This document shows positions 35,237 to 47,758 of a stretch of DNA of 64,000 nt, piece by piece. The notes beneath the pieces were generated by a model that ran no database searches, had not been told where the DNA came from, and saw only the letters and a program-made list of their open reading frames with translations. The stretch spans positions 2,294,001-2,358,000 of the forward strand of contig NC_060060.1 of NCBI RefSeq assembly GCF_020283565.1, in the 5' to 3' direction. Origin of the DNA: Trifolium pratense (taxonomy: Eukaryota > Streptophyta > Magnoliopsida > Fabales > Fabaceae). Every line of letters begins with the position of its first letter. Positions within the stretch are counted from its first letter, which is position 1. Both the position numbers and the translations under genes were made by a program.

Positions 35237-35843
35237 GTGTCGAAATATGTTAGATACGATTCATCCAACTGTCTAAATTGATCAAAAGTCATGTGAACTC
35301 TTGTCATCGTTTTGAAGTGGACGGAGACATTTATTAAAAGTAAGATAAAGCAAGACAACTACACTAACAAACAAAATAGTACTCTTATCATTGTTTTGAA
35401 TGGGACGTAGAGGAAAGGACGGAGACATTTATTCAATATAAAAAAAATAAAAAATAAAGAGGTTTAAAATAATATCCATCTAGATATACACGGTGCTTTG
35501 CAATTGTTAAAATCAACAAAACTAACGAAAACATAATTTCTAACAGAGGAAAAAAATGGCTAACAACAATAATAACAACCAATATGACCCCAAATATTTT
35601 GTCAAACATGTGTCGAAATATGTTATATAGGATTCATCCGACTGTCCAAATTGATCCAAAGTCATGTAAACTCTTGTCATTGTTTTGAAGTGGGCGTAGA
35701 GGAAAGAACGGAGACATTTATTAAAAGCAAGACAACTACACTAATAAACAAAAGAGTACTCTTATCATTGTTTTGAATGGGACGTAGAGGAAAGTAGAGA
35801 TAGACATTTATTAAAGAATGAAGACATTTATTCAATATAAAAA
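35237..35843. repeat. Direct repeat, about 205-230 bp, two copies
   Basis: Copy one is at 35237-35444 and copy two at 35610-35843. Both start GTGTCGAAATATGTTA, run through AAGTCATGTGAACTCTTGTC and GACAACTACACTAA, and end ACATTTATTCAATATAA. The copies are diverged by scattered substitutions and small indels. They are non-coding. Confidence 0.85.
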
Positions 35844-36360
35844 TGTACCGGGCAATGGACCATAGTGTAATTTGTTAAGGCCCAACCTAGAAAGCCCAAT
35901 CAATTATAGTCAATATGGTTCACAATAAAATATCTTCTTCCCCCTGATTCTCATCATTATTATCACACGTGAAAAACACCATCACCATAGCTTGGAGAAG
36001 AAGGAAAAAGCTTGGAGAAGAAGGAAAGGAAACCACCCACTACCCTTGAATTTCTCTACAAGCAAGGCAGTTACTTAAGAAGCAAGAGGAGATTTTTTGC
36101 CTATAAATAGGGTCTGCTTCAAGAGAAGAAAGAGGACAATTTTCATGGATTCTACATACAGAATTCATTCATTCTACACACAATTCTTTCGATCTTGTAA
36201 AGAGAAACATTTTTTTTTCTGATCATACTTGTATCCATTATCAATCTTGAATAATACAAACCCCCTATGATCATACTTGTATCCATTATCAATCTTGAAT
36301 AATATCATTTCTTCTTCCTTCTCACATTTCTTCTCTCAAAATATTTTTAGCTTAGTTTTG
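35844..36360 (+). repeat. LTR-like segment with a promoter-like core
   Basis: It begins TGTACCGGGCAATGGACC and contains a canonical TATA box (CTATAAATAGG, about 36101) and an A-rich leader. A 48-bp tandem duplication has GATCATACTTGTATCC at 36221 and 36269, each copy followed by CTTGAATAAT. The layout resembles a plant LTR or TRIM, but no partner LTR, primer site or TSD was found. Confidence 0.45.
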
Positions 36361-36386
36361 TTATTTTAGGCGTGAACGACCTCAAT

Positions 36387-36473
36387 GTCTGTCGCCGATT
36401 AATCATAATGATCTTACGCATGCATGTTCTTTAATAACAGCGATTGGGATCATTATGTTAATCAGCGAGAGAC
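36387..36473. other. Imperfect hairpin, about 26-bp stem
   Basis: The bases at 36387-36413 (GTCTGTCGCCGATTAATC...) pair with 36448-36473 (GATCATTATGTTAATCAGCG...) across a 34-nt loop, with few mismatches. It lies just downstream of the LTR-like segment and could be a terminal structure of that element. Confidence 0.5.
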
Positions 36474-36573
36474 TTTTTGAGACCTCTTAGTAGGGGTGGA
36501 AGGTGTCGCGGCATCCCTCAAATTTATTTTTATCATTATTATATGTATATTGATTTTCTAGCAATATTAATTG

Positions 36574-36576
<3 letters not shown>

Positions 36577-36647
<71 letters not shown>
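36577..36647. repeat. (TA)n microsatellite, about 35 repeats
   Basis: An uninterrupted TA dinucleotide run of about 71 bp. The apparent tyrosine/isoleucine-rich open frame across it is an artefact of the repeat. Confidence 0.98.
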
Positions 36648-36651
<4 letters not shown>

Positions 36652-36670
36652 TGATCACTTATTAACCAAA

Positions 36671-36760
36671 GATTTATGGTAGCCTAGTGGTTGGTTGGCT
36701 AACTAGCTCATGTTGTGGGTTCAACTCGCAATTGGTCCATTTTTTAATTTATTTTCATGT
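36671..36760 (+). mobile_element. tRNA-derived SINE head
   Basis: An A-box-like TGGTAGCCTAGTGG (36677-36690) and a B-box-like GGGTTCAACTC (36717-36727) are about 30 bp apart, as in tRNA-derived SINE promoters. No cloverleaf can be drawn, so it is not a tRNA gene. The 3' end and TSD were not resolved. Confidence 0.55.
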
Positions 36761-37920
36761 TTTTGTTCTTCCAATATTCGACGACTAGTTTTTCTTATCA
36801 CTGCACCCCCTACATTTTTTGGCAAGATCCGGCACTGCCTCTTAGAATTATTATGATTAATCGGAAGGGATTCAACCCCTTTCTTCTCTTTCACCATTCT
36901 CTTTTACCATTACCCCAAAATGGGAGGACGAAGAGGAGGTGGTGGTTCAGGCGGATTCGTCCACCTTAAGTTTGTGGTTGGGGAGGGTGTTATAAAGTGG
37001 TTTCCCCCCTAAAAGTTTGATCATTATGGTTAATCTTTTTTTTTCTTCGGTTTTTGTCTTTTTGTATTTCGTTCAAATAAAAAATATGTAATGAACCGCA
37101 ACATAATAATATTATATTTTGTTTTGTAATGAAAATTTGTCACAATTCTATTGTTGTCTCTGTTACATATGTTTTGTTATTTTGTTTTTTTTTTGTCAAA
37201 TGTACGTCTGCTACTTAGGTAGCAGACGACAAAATGTAATAGGGTGGTTTGGTAGGGTGTGCGCCCTCAGCTGGTAAATAAATAACAGATCCGGTACCTA
37301 GGCCACAGAGAATATTCCATGACCTAAGTCACGGACAGAAGTAGTATGGTGATTTCGTAGGGCGCGCCCCAGAATAAGTAGGGTGACAAAAGTAAATCTC
37401 GTATATGTATAGGTGATACACACCTATTTTCATCACTATGTAAATCATATATCAGTTTTAACAACTTTACATTCATAGAGCATTACTGTTATATCTTGGA
37501 TGGCCTTCTGATACCACTTGTAAGGAGCAAATAGTTATGCTTACATTTCTTATTAGCCAATGACCCTTATATAACCTTATTACAATGACTTGTGCAACAA
37601 GCAACTAACTTATGAGATCAAATACAAACTTGAGCCTAACAGTTTCTTCTCATGGAACAAGTTTACACGAGGGTCAATTTGGAAAATACAATAACTTATT
37701 AGATAAGCGTGATTTTTTTTGTTGTTAGACTTACAGTATATATAAGACCGGAAAGAGTATTCTTCAACGCACCTTTTTCCATACATTCTCTATTGATTGA
37801 AGTTCATATACTAGCAAGTTCCACTATATAAGAAACTAGATCCACATGATTTTGTCAAAATTCATGAATTTTACATAATGTGTTGTAAAAAAAGTGCTAA
37901 TAGGATTGCTCTCTCTTAAC
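36761..37920. other. No gene seen; 3' flank of TrpB2
   Basis: AT-rich intergenic DNA. Short GC-richer words at 37200-37385 (GGTAGCAGACG, GGCGCGCCCC) look like a diverged element, but no ends could be matched. The 3' UTR of the minus-strand gene ends here. Confidence 0.4.
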
Positions 37921-40900
37921 TCAAGTCACTTGAGAAATATTTGCAAGTGAAGCTTTCAACTTTTCCTCGGAGAAGGAAAGGTCAACCATATTACCTTGCA
38001 AATATTTCTCATAAGCTGGAAGGTCAAAATGGCCATGTCCACACATTGCTGTCAAAATAACCTTAGCCTCTCCAGTCTCTTTACAATGAAGAGCTTCTCT
38101 AATGGTTGCAGCAATAGCATGAGTTGGTTCAGGTGCTGGTATCAACCCTTCAGACCTTGCAAATTGTATAGCACCTGTAATCAAATGATGCAATCTCATC
38201 ATATATCATTCAATTCAATCCAAACTTGCATTTTTTTTTTTTTTCACTTTACAAAGTTTACATTCATAGTAAAATCCTACTCCTCCGGACCACGTTCTTT
38301 TCTTGTTGTTGTTTTAAGTTTATTTACACATAATAAAGAAAAAATAGTTAAATGTTGCATCAACCTTTAAAATTGACAAATAAGTAAGAGAAAAAAATCT
38401 ACAAAAGTGACAGTACTAATGGAGTAATTTACCTTGAAAGCATTCAGTTTGTGGAATTGAAATTGCTTCCATCAAGCCCAATTCATAAACATGTGAAATC
38501 AATGGTGCCATACCATGATAGCGCAATCCCCCTACAAGTAGGTAAAAAATGTCAATACAAAAGACATGCTAACAGATATGATACAAAAAAGCTTGTTGGT
38601 CCAAGTGGTAAGGAGTTTGATTTCACTTAAACAAGATCTCATGCTCAAGTTTCGTGAATGAAAAATTAAGCGCCGAGAGAGCTTTTCTCCCTTATATAGG
38701 TCCTCCTGGCGCTACTGAGATTATATTGGAGGGATGTATAGGATCGATACTTTAGATTGAAAGTGTGTCTGACCATCCGACATATGTGAGGGTTGGATAT
38801 CAACACGACACTGACGCAAGTTGTTACATTCAATCACTTCTATTTTCACAAATTATTATTGATATCTACATGTCAGTGTCGTATGATGTGTTCGTATCTG
38901 TATTGGTGCTTCATAGTTGAGGGGTCTAAACAAAAATTAAATAAATATGAGACAAACTTTCTCAGAAATACGAAATTAGTTACCAGCATGAATTGGATCA
39001 GGAACAAAGTCATGGCCAAGTGTATGCATTTTCATCAATGGAGTCAACCCTGCTGTATCACCATAATCATAAGTATATCTCCCTTTTGTTAATGAAGGAC
39101 ATGCTGTAGGTTCAACTGCTCTAATCACAGGATTAATTTTCTTATTAAGCTTCTCTCGAATGAAAGGAAAACTAAGTCCTGCAAAATTGGAACCACCACC
39201 GGTACATCCTATAATAACATCTGGTGTTTCTCCAATAGCTTCCATTTGTTTAATGCACTCTTCTCCAATAACACTTTGGTGAAGTAAAACATGATTAAGT
39301 ACACTCCCTAAACAGTACTTAGTATCAGGATTTTTAGCAGCTATTTCAACAGCTTCTGATATAGCTATGCCTAAACTCCCTGGACTTGTTGGATCATTTT
39401 GAAGAATTCTTTGACCTGCCTCGGTGAGCATAGATGGTGATGGATGTACCTTTGCTCCCCATGTTTGCATCATCAATCTTCGATATGGTTTTGAATCGTA
39501 AGAAGCGCGTACTTGCCACACCTGCATAAATTAACTAACTATACATCATAGTTTCATGGCTTTTGTAACTTAGAACCAGAATAAAATCGTCTATGTTAGG
39601 CAGTTATACGCCTATAATTTTAATTTTTTTTTTTGAAAACTTGGTATCCAATCCAAAGACAACTAATCCGAGAGGACCAATCCCACCGCACATTTGCAAG
39701 GGGGACATTTAAAGCTATGTATGGACTAGCCCACCGAAATTGGCACTAGAGGGAATCGAACCTAAGATCTTGAAAGGAACACACTCCAGGATCCCAAGTC
39801 AACACCACTAGGCCAACCCAAGTGGGTTTTTACGCCTATAATTTATAACTTCTTAGTTTAGGCACATAGTTAAATGTAGCAATATACTACTATAGCAAGA
39901 AGTTTGTAAAACATTCAAGATAGATTCATCACCAGTTTAATCCCAAAAGCTTCATACCTCGCATCCAAGGCCAAATATGCTGCAAGCAAAGGCTAACGCA
40001 CTTCCCCATTGGCCAGCACCAGTTTCTGTTGCAACATTCTTGACACCTTGTTGTAAATTATACCATGCTTGTGGAACAGCAGAGTTTGGTTTGTGTGACC
40101 CTGCTGGACTTACACCTTCATATTTGTAGTAAATTCTGGCAGGTGTATCAAGAAGCTTTTCCAGCCTCTTGGCTCTACATTCATAAGAAAAACATATATA
40201 TAAGATTCTTCTAGATAGAGTACAAACCGTTAAACCGAACCGTACCAAAAAGAACTGAACTGTGACTGACAGTTGATGTTCAGTTTGTGAACTATTTGTT
40301 ACAGTTAGGTTCTTTTCGGTGCACTTTATCTTAAACAAACCTAATATTCAACTCATTTCAATTTTAGGTTTTTTCAATGGTCCTAGTCACCAGTTATAGC
40401 AATTTAGTGCAGTTCGGTTCGAAAAACTACAGTTCGGTTTTCTGTAAATGTAGTTCCAATTTGGTTCAGAAGCACATAACTGTTGCACCAAACCTTTATA
40501 CCAGTTCGGTTTGGTTTTACTAAACTATTGCAATGGTTCGATTTGGTTTTCCTTTCTGAATCGAATCATGAATCGTCCTATTTGCGATATCAATTGCAGC
40601 TGCATCAGGCATAAGCCATATTTGACCGCGATTCTCCACAATATCAAACATCATAACACGACAACAGTTTAAAACCTTAGAAATATGATACATATGAATC
40701 AAACCTAATGAGAGGAGTCGGACGCCAAAGCTTGTAAACATCACGGACTTCTTCTGGTATATCAATGAATCTATCAGTAGTCACTTCTTGTCTGATCAAT
40801 TCATCAGGAAAAAGAGGTGACAAGTCTTCTGGTTTGATTGGTTCAAAAGTCTTGGGATGCAATGGTGGAGGTGGTTTAATCGGAAGATCTGCGACTAGAT

Positions 40901-41778
40901 TATACCATTGATGAGGAATTTCAATTGATTTATTGTTAGTATTCAAAGTTGCTCTCACTTTGCAGCCATTTGAATGCCTTAGATGTATTGGCTTTGTACT
41001 CAAGGCAAATCTTTGAGGCCATTGCTTTTCAACTGAAGTTAAAAAAAAACAATAAAATCTGTGACATTGATAACCATTATAGTATTTGAATGTATTGAAA
41101 TTATAAAAATACTCCTAAGTGTGTGTTTTTCTTATGGACCAAATTGATCGATAGAAGACACATTTGAGGACCAAACTGACTAACAAAAAATGCATTTGAA
41201 TATGTTTTTTTTTCATATTTAGCTGAAACCGAGTTAAATAACAAAAATTTCAATTATAGAACAAAAAATACTATGGGAGTCTTCAACAGTCTAAGTGGTC
41301 CCCTTAAAGTCAGAGATTTGATTTCTGGATCATGCGTATGGAGAAAATTCGATTGTAAGGGAGAATACACCTTGAGTGCCCCACATATTCTCCGATGCCG
41401 ATTAGTCGTCATTAACGGCGACGTACCGATATCATGGTAACCAAAATATATATCTACATTATAAAACCATATAAACATAATGGAAAACTTCAAACTATGT
41501 TGTGTTGTGTGTGTCTACTCAAAATTTGTCAAACTCAACAATTTATTTGACTTTTTTTATTGTACCATATTTGTTTGCTATTTTCTTAAAGAGGCAATGA
41601 ATTCAGAATAGATCTGCTTAAGTTAAATTAACTAAAATAAGCAGCAACAAAAAAAGGTGTATAATACTAGGGAAAAAAAAAAGGAAGAAAAAGAAGGTGA
41701 AAGGGTACCTTGAGAGATGAAGTAAGGTGATGTAGTAGGAAGTGAGCTAACAGAGGAAATACTACTGACAGCTTTCAT
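37921..41778 (-). CDS. TSB2-type: Tryptophan synthase beta chain, type 2 (TrpB2), 6 exons, 501 aa
   Basis: Six exons join in frame with GT/AG borders: 41778-41709, 41032-40705, 40174-39958, 39521-38984, 38531-38433 and 38174-37921. They total 1506 bases with stop. The N-terminus is Ser-rich, like a plastid transit peptide. The PLP lysine lies in GSHKPNS at about residue 161; type-1 TrpB has HKIN instead. The phosphate loop is GCTGGGSNF at about 308-315. Type-2 features are the long N-terminal extension and the WYNL start. The family condenses indole and serine to tryptophan; type-2 enzymes act without a tight TrpA partner and may salvage free indole. Introns carry two SINE-like insertions but leave the frame intact. 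The length matches plant homologues of about 500 aa. Confidence 0.95.
38590..38760 (+). mobile_element. SINE-like element in TrpB2 intron 4
   Basis: An A-box-like TTGGTCCAAGTGGTAAGG at about 38595 and a B-box-like CTCATGCTCAAGTTTCG at about 38637 are spaced as in tRNA-derived SINEs. The end and TSD were not resolved. Confidence 0.45.
39621..39830 (-). mobile_element. SINE (Au-like) in TrpB2 intron 3 with 14-bp TSD
   Basis: The TSD TACGCCTATAATTT stands at 39607-39620 and 39831-39844. On the minus strand the element starts near CCCACTTGGGTTGGCCTAG (A box GGCCTAGTGG), has a B box GGTTCGATTCCC, contains CCAATTTCGGTGGGCTA, and ends in a short A-rich tail. The boxes, length of about 210 bp and body match the widespread Au SINE family of plants. 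Insertion depends on a LINE reverse transcriptase. Confidence 0.88.
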
Positions 41779-43891
41779 TTTTGTTCTTTGTGTTTGGAAC
41801 CATGAAATGAATTGATATAATAGGATAGTCATAGCACTAAAATTGAGACTTTGACTATTAATGTATTTAATTTTCTCATTACTCATGTGGCACTAAAGAC
41901 AAAAATGTTACTATGGGTTGGTACCGGTAGAACTATTGAAAAATCAATTCTTGTGTCTGGATAAGGGTTAAAGAGTTGAAAGTTCAAAATTCTAACTGAT
42001 AATAAAGAAAAAAATTAACATAACATTATACTTCCTCCATTAGTTTGAATATTGTGATTTTCCATATTCATCAAAAGGGTAATAGATGTGCAGATACATT
42101 TGCAAATTTTGGTATTCGATTATTGAAGCTAGGTGATAGGATTCTTTGTCTTCGTTTTTTCGAGAAGAATTTTTACATGACAAGATTGTTCTCTCTTGAT
42201 ATCGTTTAACTTAGTTTTTGTTCTTCGCTTTTCTCCGGGTAAGATCTAGTTCCCTCCTTGTATATATTTTTCCTCTTTTTTATATATATTAGTATTATTA
42301 TGAGCTAGGAATATAGGATGAAAATGTTTAGGAGTACCAACATACTTGGAATATTTATTCATTTTCATGCTCGAATGCTCTTAATTTATTATAAAAACAT
42401 AAATTAATTTTTCAATAAGCCACTTTATATTTAACTTATTTTTTCCGATAATCAATTTTATAAAATCAATTTTTTCTTCGATATAACTAAACACAAACAA
42501 TTCGATTGATAAAGTTACTGTAATATGCAGAGTTTAAATTTAAATTCAGAATTACTCGATCACTTGTTTATTTTAAGGGATAGAATTATAGTCAGCATTA
42601 TTTAAAAGGAAAACTTGAAAATTACTAGTGACCAAGTAGTCCAACCCAAATTTTTTAATTTTATTTTTCATATGTTTGTTTGCATGGATGTGTAGAGTTT
42701 GCATGAATCTTTTATAGCCCCAATATTTCAATTTTGTCCTCGCAGAAAAATTTGGTTCGCAGAAACTGAATTTTTACTAGTGCAAATTCAGAGTAAATTT
42801 TGGTTTTTAGAAATCGAAATTTGTTTTCAAGGCAAAAAAACTTCAATTTCTACAAATCAAAGTTTTTTTCAAGCGCAAAATTAAAAATTCAGGGAATAAA
42901 AAATTCACGGAGTGAGGAGAGAAAACATCGTTCGTAAATGTCAGTATCTCCGGTTTAATGTTTGTTTCTCACTCCACTTCATTTGGAGTTGTTATAATCA
43001 ATGAGGTGGCTTTTATTGCCATTGAGATAGTGGTTGGGCTTTTATTTACTGTACTAGCAGTCGTTGACTGTCCACGTTTCAATTCAAGACTTATATGTTT
43101 GTGGATAAGTTGTCACTCACATAGCAAGACTAGTATGTTTCTGACTATGTCTCTGACTTATATGTTTGAGGATCTGGATTCTTTGATAGCTGATTGTATT
43201 GCAGTTAGTTATATTTGTATCGTTAGATAGTTTAGAAGTTTAGTTTGAATTTTATATTTAAAATTAGTTAAATTTAATCTTAAAATTTTGACCGTACGAT
43301 ATTGATTGGACGATTTAGATGTGTTGACTATATGCAGTGTGACCGCATATAACCAATTCTAATCGTAGATCCAACCCCTGAAAATGCAAGATATTGTTGA
43401 AACCTAGTTTTGAAAATGCGAGGTCTTACTGAAACCTAATTTTTAGTATTGTATTTTGAAAGATTTAACTATATAAAGGAGAGCGATGAACAATCACTCC
43501 TCGTGTATACATAGACATGAAACTTCCAATTTTTAAATGACATTTTTCTTAAGGTGATATATTAAGTAAAAAACAATATACTAAAGCTCAAGATACCATT
43601 CAAATTCTTGTCTAAACCATATTGAGTAATCAAATACATTACTTATAATAATAACGGTTAAGGTTACTTAAAGAAAAAACAATAAAAAAACCAACATCAT
43701 ATCCAAACCTTTTAAAATAATAAAAAAGTTGTCCAAATAACATTTCTTTAAACCTCGATTTGTTATCATGTTTGGGCTGCGCATCTGTCCACTTCTCCGA
43801 TTTCTTGCTTCGCAAAAATTATAGTTGAGTTGCTTTTGAATAGAGAGTGATGTATTACCAATTTAAAAAGTGAAAATCCAACCCTTAATTC
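41779..43891. other. No gene seen
   Basis: Intergenic DNA between the 5' end of TrpB2 (minus) and the 3' end of the DUF1262 gene (minus). The open frames at 42699 and 42958 are short and show no motif. No element ends were recognised. Confidence 0.4.
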
Positions 43892-46262
43892 TTACTCCCA
43901 TTTGCACTTAATCTTATGAGTATGCTTAAAATCATACCTCAAAACCAATTTCCCATCTAATGTCCTAACACAAAAACTTTCCACCAAAACATAACATGCA
44001 AACCTATTCCATTCACTTTGACATGTTACCTCTTCTTTCACAGTCACAACCCTTTCTTTCCCTTCACCATAAACCCAACCACCTTGCTCTTCCACCCATC
44101 TCATATTATCAACAATTGCTGAGCTTAATCCAACACTAACCCTTCTCTTATTATAAGGATTACTCACTCTAAACCACATAAAACCATTATTATCAACTCT
44201 TCCATTCTTTGTAGCTTCCATTCCACATATCAATACTTTTTCTCTTTCAACATAAACATTCACAATCACAACATCATTTTCATTTCCATTTCCATTTTCA
44301 TTTTCATGTTCATTTCTTCCACATGAATAAATTTCTTCCCATTTTTGTTGTAATGTCATACTATAAAACATTGACTTTTTCATTTGATGTTTGACTTTTC
44401 TTCCATTCTCTTTCACAAAAATAAATGGAATATACCATTTTCCTACAACCAAAGGTGGTGAATGTTTTCTTGAAATAGGAAAATTGAAACTTGGAAATTT
44501 TTCTCTTAGAGGAACATCAACACCTAAAGCTTCATTTAGTTTGCAAGATCTATATGAACCTGAAATTCTAACTTTCCATCCTTTTTTTCTTAAGAATTTT
44601 GGTGCAATTCCATCAGGTGTAATAGACTTTGCAAAGAATCCACTACTTTGATGAGTATGAATCTTGAAAATTTGGTATAAGTCTTTTAGATTGAATGGCT
44701 TTGGACTTTTATCATTCAAGATGTTGCTAAAGCAACAACTCACTATGTCACCTTCTCTTGAACATTTGTATGCTTTCCTACAAAATCACAACAGTTCCAA
44801 CATTGTGAATTTGTGACTATGATTTTATAAATGTGTTCTAATTAGGTACACATCAAATATTATTTGACATTGCAAAATTAGTACATGTTTGGAAATAACC
44901 GACTTGGGTTGGACCAGTGGAATTGGCTTAGGACCTAATGAAGTGTGCAAACACAGTAATTTCTCCAAACTCGCGGTTAATCCGTACATAATAAATATTA
45001 ATTACATAAACTTTCCTAATGAAGTGTGCAAAAACAGCTTTTCGTATAAGTTGAAATTAGTTTGTTGCATCTCAATTTTCTAAGAAGCTTTCTCTCATTT
45101 GAGTTTTCATAACATCTATAAGCTTATATGGACTTATATGTGAGAACTATAAACTTAATTAATTGAAAAACTCTTATAAGTTAGACATTAATCAAACTAG
45201 GCCATAACCTCAGTTATGACTTCAGCTTATGCTATGCTTAACTAGTTGACAATAATAACCATATAGTTAGCACAAAAGACTTAAATAACCTTACAAGCAA
45301 GAGCTTAATTAATCATAGTTCCATAAAAACTAAACAAAAGCATATGGCAAATAATGTTGGGAAACAAAAAATTCTAACATCAGAAAAACAAAGACAAATA
45401 AAAGTACATATAAGCAAAGAAGAATTAAGTCCAAAATTGGTTTGAAATCTTGAATATGTGTCCTATAGTCTCTGAATGTATCAATCAAAACAAAACAGAA
45501 AAACACCAAATATGACTTTTTCTAGTCAATTTGGTCTTCAAATGTGTCTTTTGTTTCTCAATTTGGTCCACAAAATTAGAGCTGACAAAATGGGTTAGCC
45601 TGTATGGGACGGCCCGCCAAGCCCAAATAAATGTAGAGCTCGGGCCTTAAAATATTAGCTTGGGTTGTTTTAGGGCTTTTAAGCCCGGTCTCAAAAGCCC
45701 AAATTTAAATATGGATTTTTGTCCGGCCCGATAAAGCCCGGAGCCCATCCAAGCCGATCCGTTTACAGTGGAGTAGCCGGTTTTGACAGCTCCACACAAA
45801 ATTATCAATAGAAGACACACTCAGAGATATATTTTTGGAGTTTCAATACATTCAGAGACTATAATAATCACACACATGTACACACCAAAAATCACTCTTT
45901 ACTCTTATACTAAGACTAATTATTAATTAACCAACACATACATACCCTTTATGTCTGCCTTTGGCTCTGATTACATAGTATCTGTTGGAAGACAATGAAT
46001 GATCAGGAACAGGAAGAAACCAAACCTTAATTCTTGAAGTTTGTTCATTCTCAGAAGGATGAAAAACTGAGAACATTTTATCTTGAGGGAAAGGTAGTTT
46101 CTTCACATTCTTCCGGCGACATATACGCCAACAACAAGTATCTTCATATTCTGCTTCTTCATCTGTGATTACTAGATAACCTGAATATGGTGCATCTGGT
46201 GCTGGAATCTCTAAACTACTTGGAGATTTTCTGTACATAGATAAAGGTCTAGTTACATACAT
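43892..46262 (-). CDS. DUF1262 family protein, 2 exons, 400 aa
   Basis: Exon 1 (46262-45946) and exon 2 (44777-43892) join in phase with GT/AG borders and total 1203 bases with stop. The protein opens MYVTRPLSMYRKSPSSLEIP, the usual start of plant DUF1262 proteins. It continues with YSGYLVITDEEAE, FPQDKMFSVFHP and the exon-junction word KGRHKGKAYKCSRE, which is diagnostic for the family. Exon 2 contains GWKVRISGSY and, near the C-terminus, LDGKLVLRYDFKHTHKIKCKWE. An NxN-rich low-complexity stretch (NENENGNGNEN) interrupts the middle. Function is unknown in the family, and some members respond to stress. No signal peptide or membrane segment is evident. The 1.2-kb intron carries a hAT MITE. 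Confidence 0.93.
45578..45795. mobile_element. hAT-type MITE in the DUF1262 intron
   Basis: The left end AGAGCTGACAAAA and inverted right end GGAGCTGTCAAAA pair with one mismatch in the core. The flanks carry ACAAAATT (45570-45577 and 45796-45803), an 8-bp TSD typical of hAT. The interior is rich in GGCCC and AAGCCC words, as in legume hAT MITEs. Confidence 0.8.
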
Positions 46263-47523
46263 CTTTTTTTTCCTTTTTCTTTCTAAGTTTGTGTGATCAA
46301 TGTCTAAGGGTCACAATATAAATTGAAATCTATAGGGGAATTTATCATTATCAGTTATGACTTATGATGAGTTTCAATCAATTCCTTATGAATGAAGAAA
46401 TGGAAATGATAAGACACATTATTAAAGTTTAGGATGGATAATGTTTAAATTATTAATTAGAAAGCTATGCATTTTCATATACCAATGGGGTATAGAAACT
46501 TTTTTGTTTTTTTAAAGTAGCAGCATTAAGTCATTTAATGAAATATTAATAGGAACAATAATGCATGTATGAATATCATTGAAAATGTGGGATTTAATTA
46601 GACCTAAGAGTATCTCAACTGAACAATCTCATTAACTTGTCTCTTATGAGCGTTTAAATAACATAACGCGAGTTTCTTTTAATTTAGTCAAGGTTCTCGG
46701 TTTAATAATTGATTTGAACACATAGCAATCTTAAAACTTTTAAGGTAAATTTATTATTCATTTGAATCCCGCAAAATTTTAAGAAATAATCTCTGCAATG
46801 CACGCGGAGAATATATGTTTTACTCCAACCACTACCATCATAATCAAGGAAACTACTAGATGGTTGAATCGGTAAAGATTAAAGACAATTAAAGTAATAA
46901 AAAATGAAAAGAAAAAGGAAACCCTGCTTTTACTTTTATTTTTCTTCTTTTTGGCGCTAGTATGTTATGTTAATTATACAAAGATCCAAAGATAAAGAGT
47001 ATTAGTGAAAAAAATTACTCTTTAGTGAATTTATTTACTAATTAATATTCAATTTTTCAGTAGTGGAGTTGTACATTCTTAGTGCATTAGTGCATTTAGA
47101 ATATTCAATTAGTAGTACTTTTTAGTGCATTTATATAAGTAGCACCATTTGGATTGTGATAAAAAGAAAAAAAGAAAAAAGTAGCAGCACTCTATTTAGT
47201 GAAGATTGAAGAAATTAATGGACTATGACGATTGATATCCTATGTATATAGTGGTTCTTATAAACTTTCCAAATCAGCTGTTCCCCTTCTCACCTTTTTT
47301 ATTTTTTGGTATTAATTTTTTGGAAACCAGAGGAAATTCCGGTAGTTTAATGTTCGGCCGCAAAATAAATAAAATTACCAAAAAAAAAATTAACAGAAAT
47401 TAAAATCAGATTCTCTTAAACAATTCATCCTAAGAGTAGCTTATTAACTATTTAAGTTTGATTTCTTATTATGAATCATGAACTAGCTAGAAAGAATTAT
47501 ATTCATTTTGTTAATCCTTTATC
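46263..47523. other. No gene seen; DUF1262 upstream region
   Basis: AT-rich promoter-side DNA of the minus-strand gene. TTAGTGCATTTA words repeat at about 47079-47130 but show no element ends. It ends at the ATACG target site of the Copia insertion. Confidence 0.4.
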
Positions 47524-47528
47524 ATACG

Positions 47529-47758
47529 TAATAGAAAAGGGAATAATGACAGGAAATAATAGAAAAGGGAATACTGAAGGAAATAATATTCTATTGGAAA
47601 ATGATTTTTTGTTGTCTCTCATTGATATGGTTAAGTGTCTATATATACAATAATAATAGGTTAATCAAACCTATGAATAATGACAGACTTTAATGAAAGT
47701 AATTACAAATAATTACAAAAATAATTATGCTTAATGACAATAATATTCTAGTCTATCA
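47529..47758 (-). repeat. 3' LTR of the intact Copia element
   Basis: 230 bp, identical by eye to the other LTR. Its first three bases on the minus strand (TGA, 47758-47756) form the gag-pol stop codon. Confidence 0.95.

Noticed and set aside
36477..36665. Open frame with a long Tyr-Ile run
   Set aside because: It is translation of the (TA)n microsatellite.
36671..36730. tRNA gene
   Set aside because: A- and B-box-like words are present, but no cloverleaf can be formed; a SINE head is more likely.
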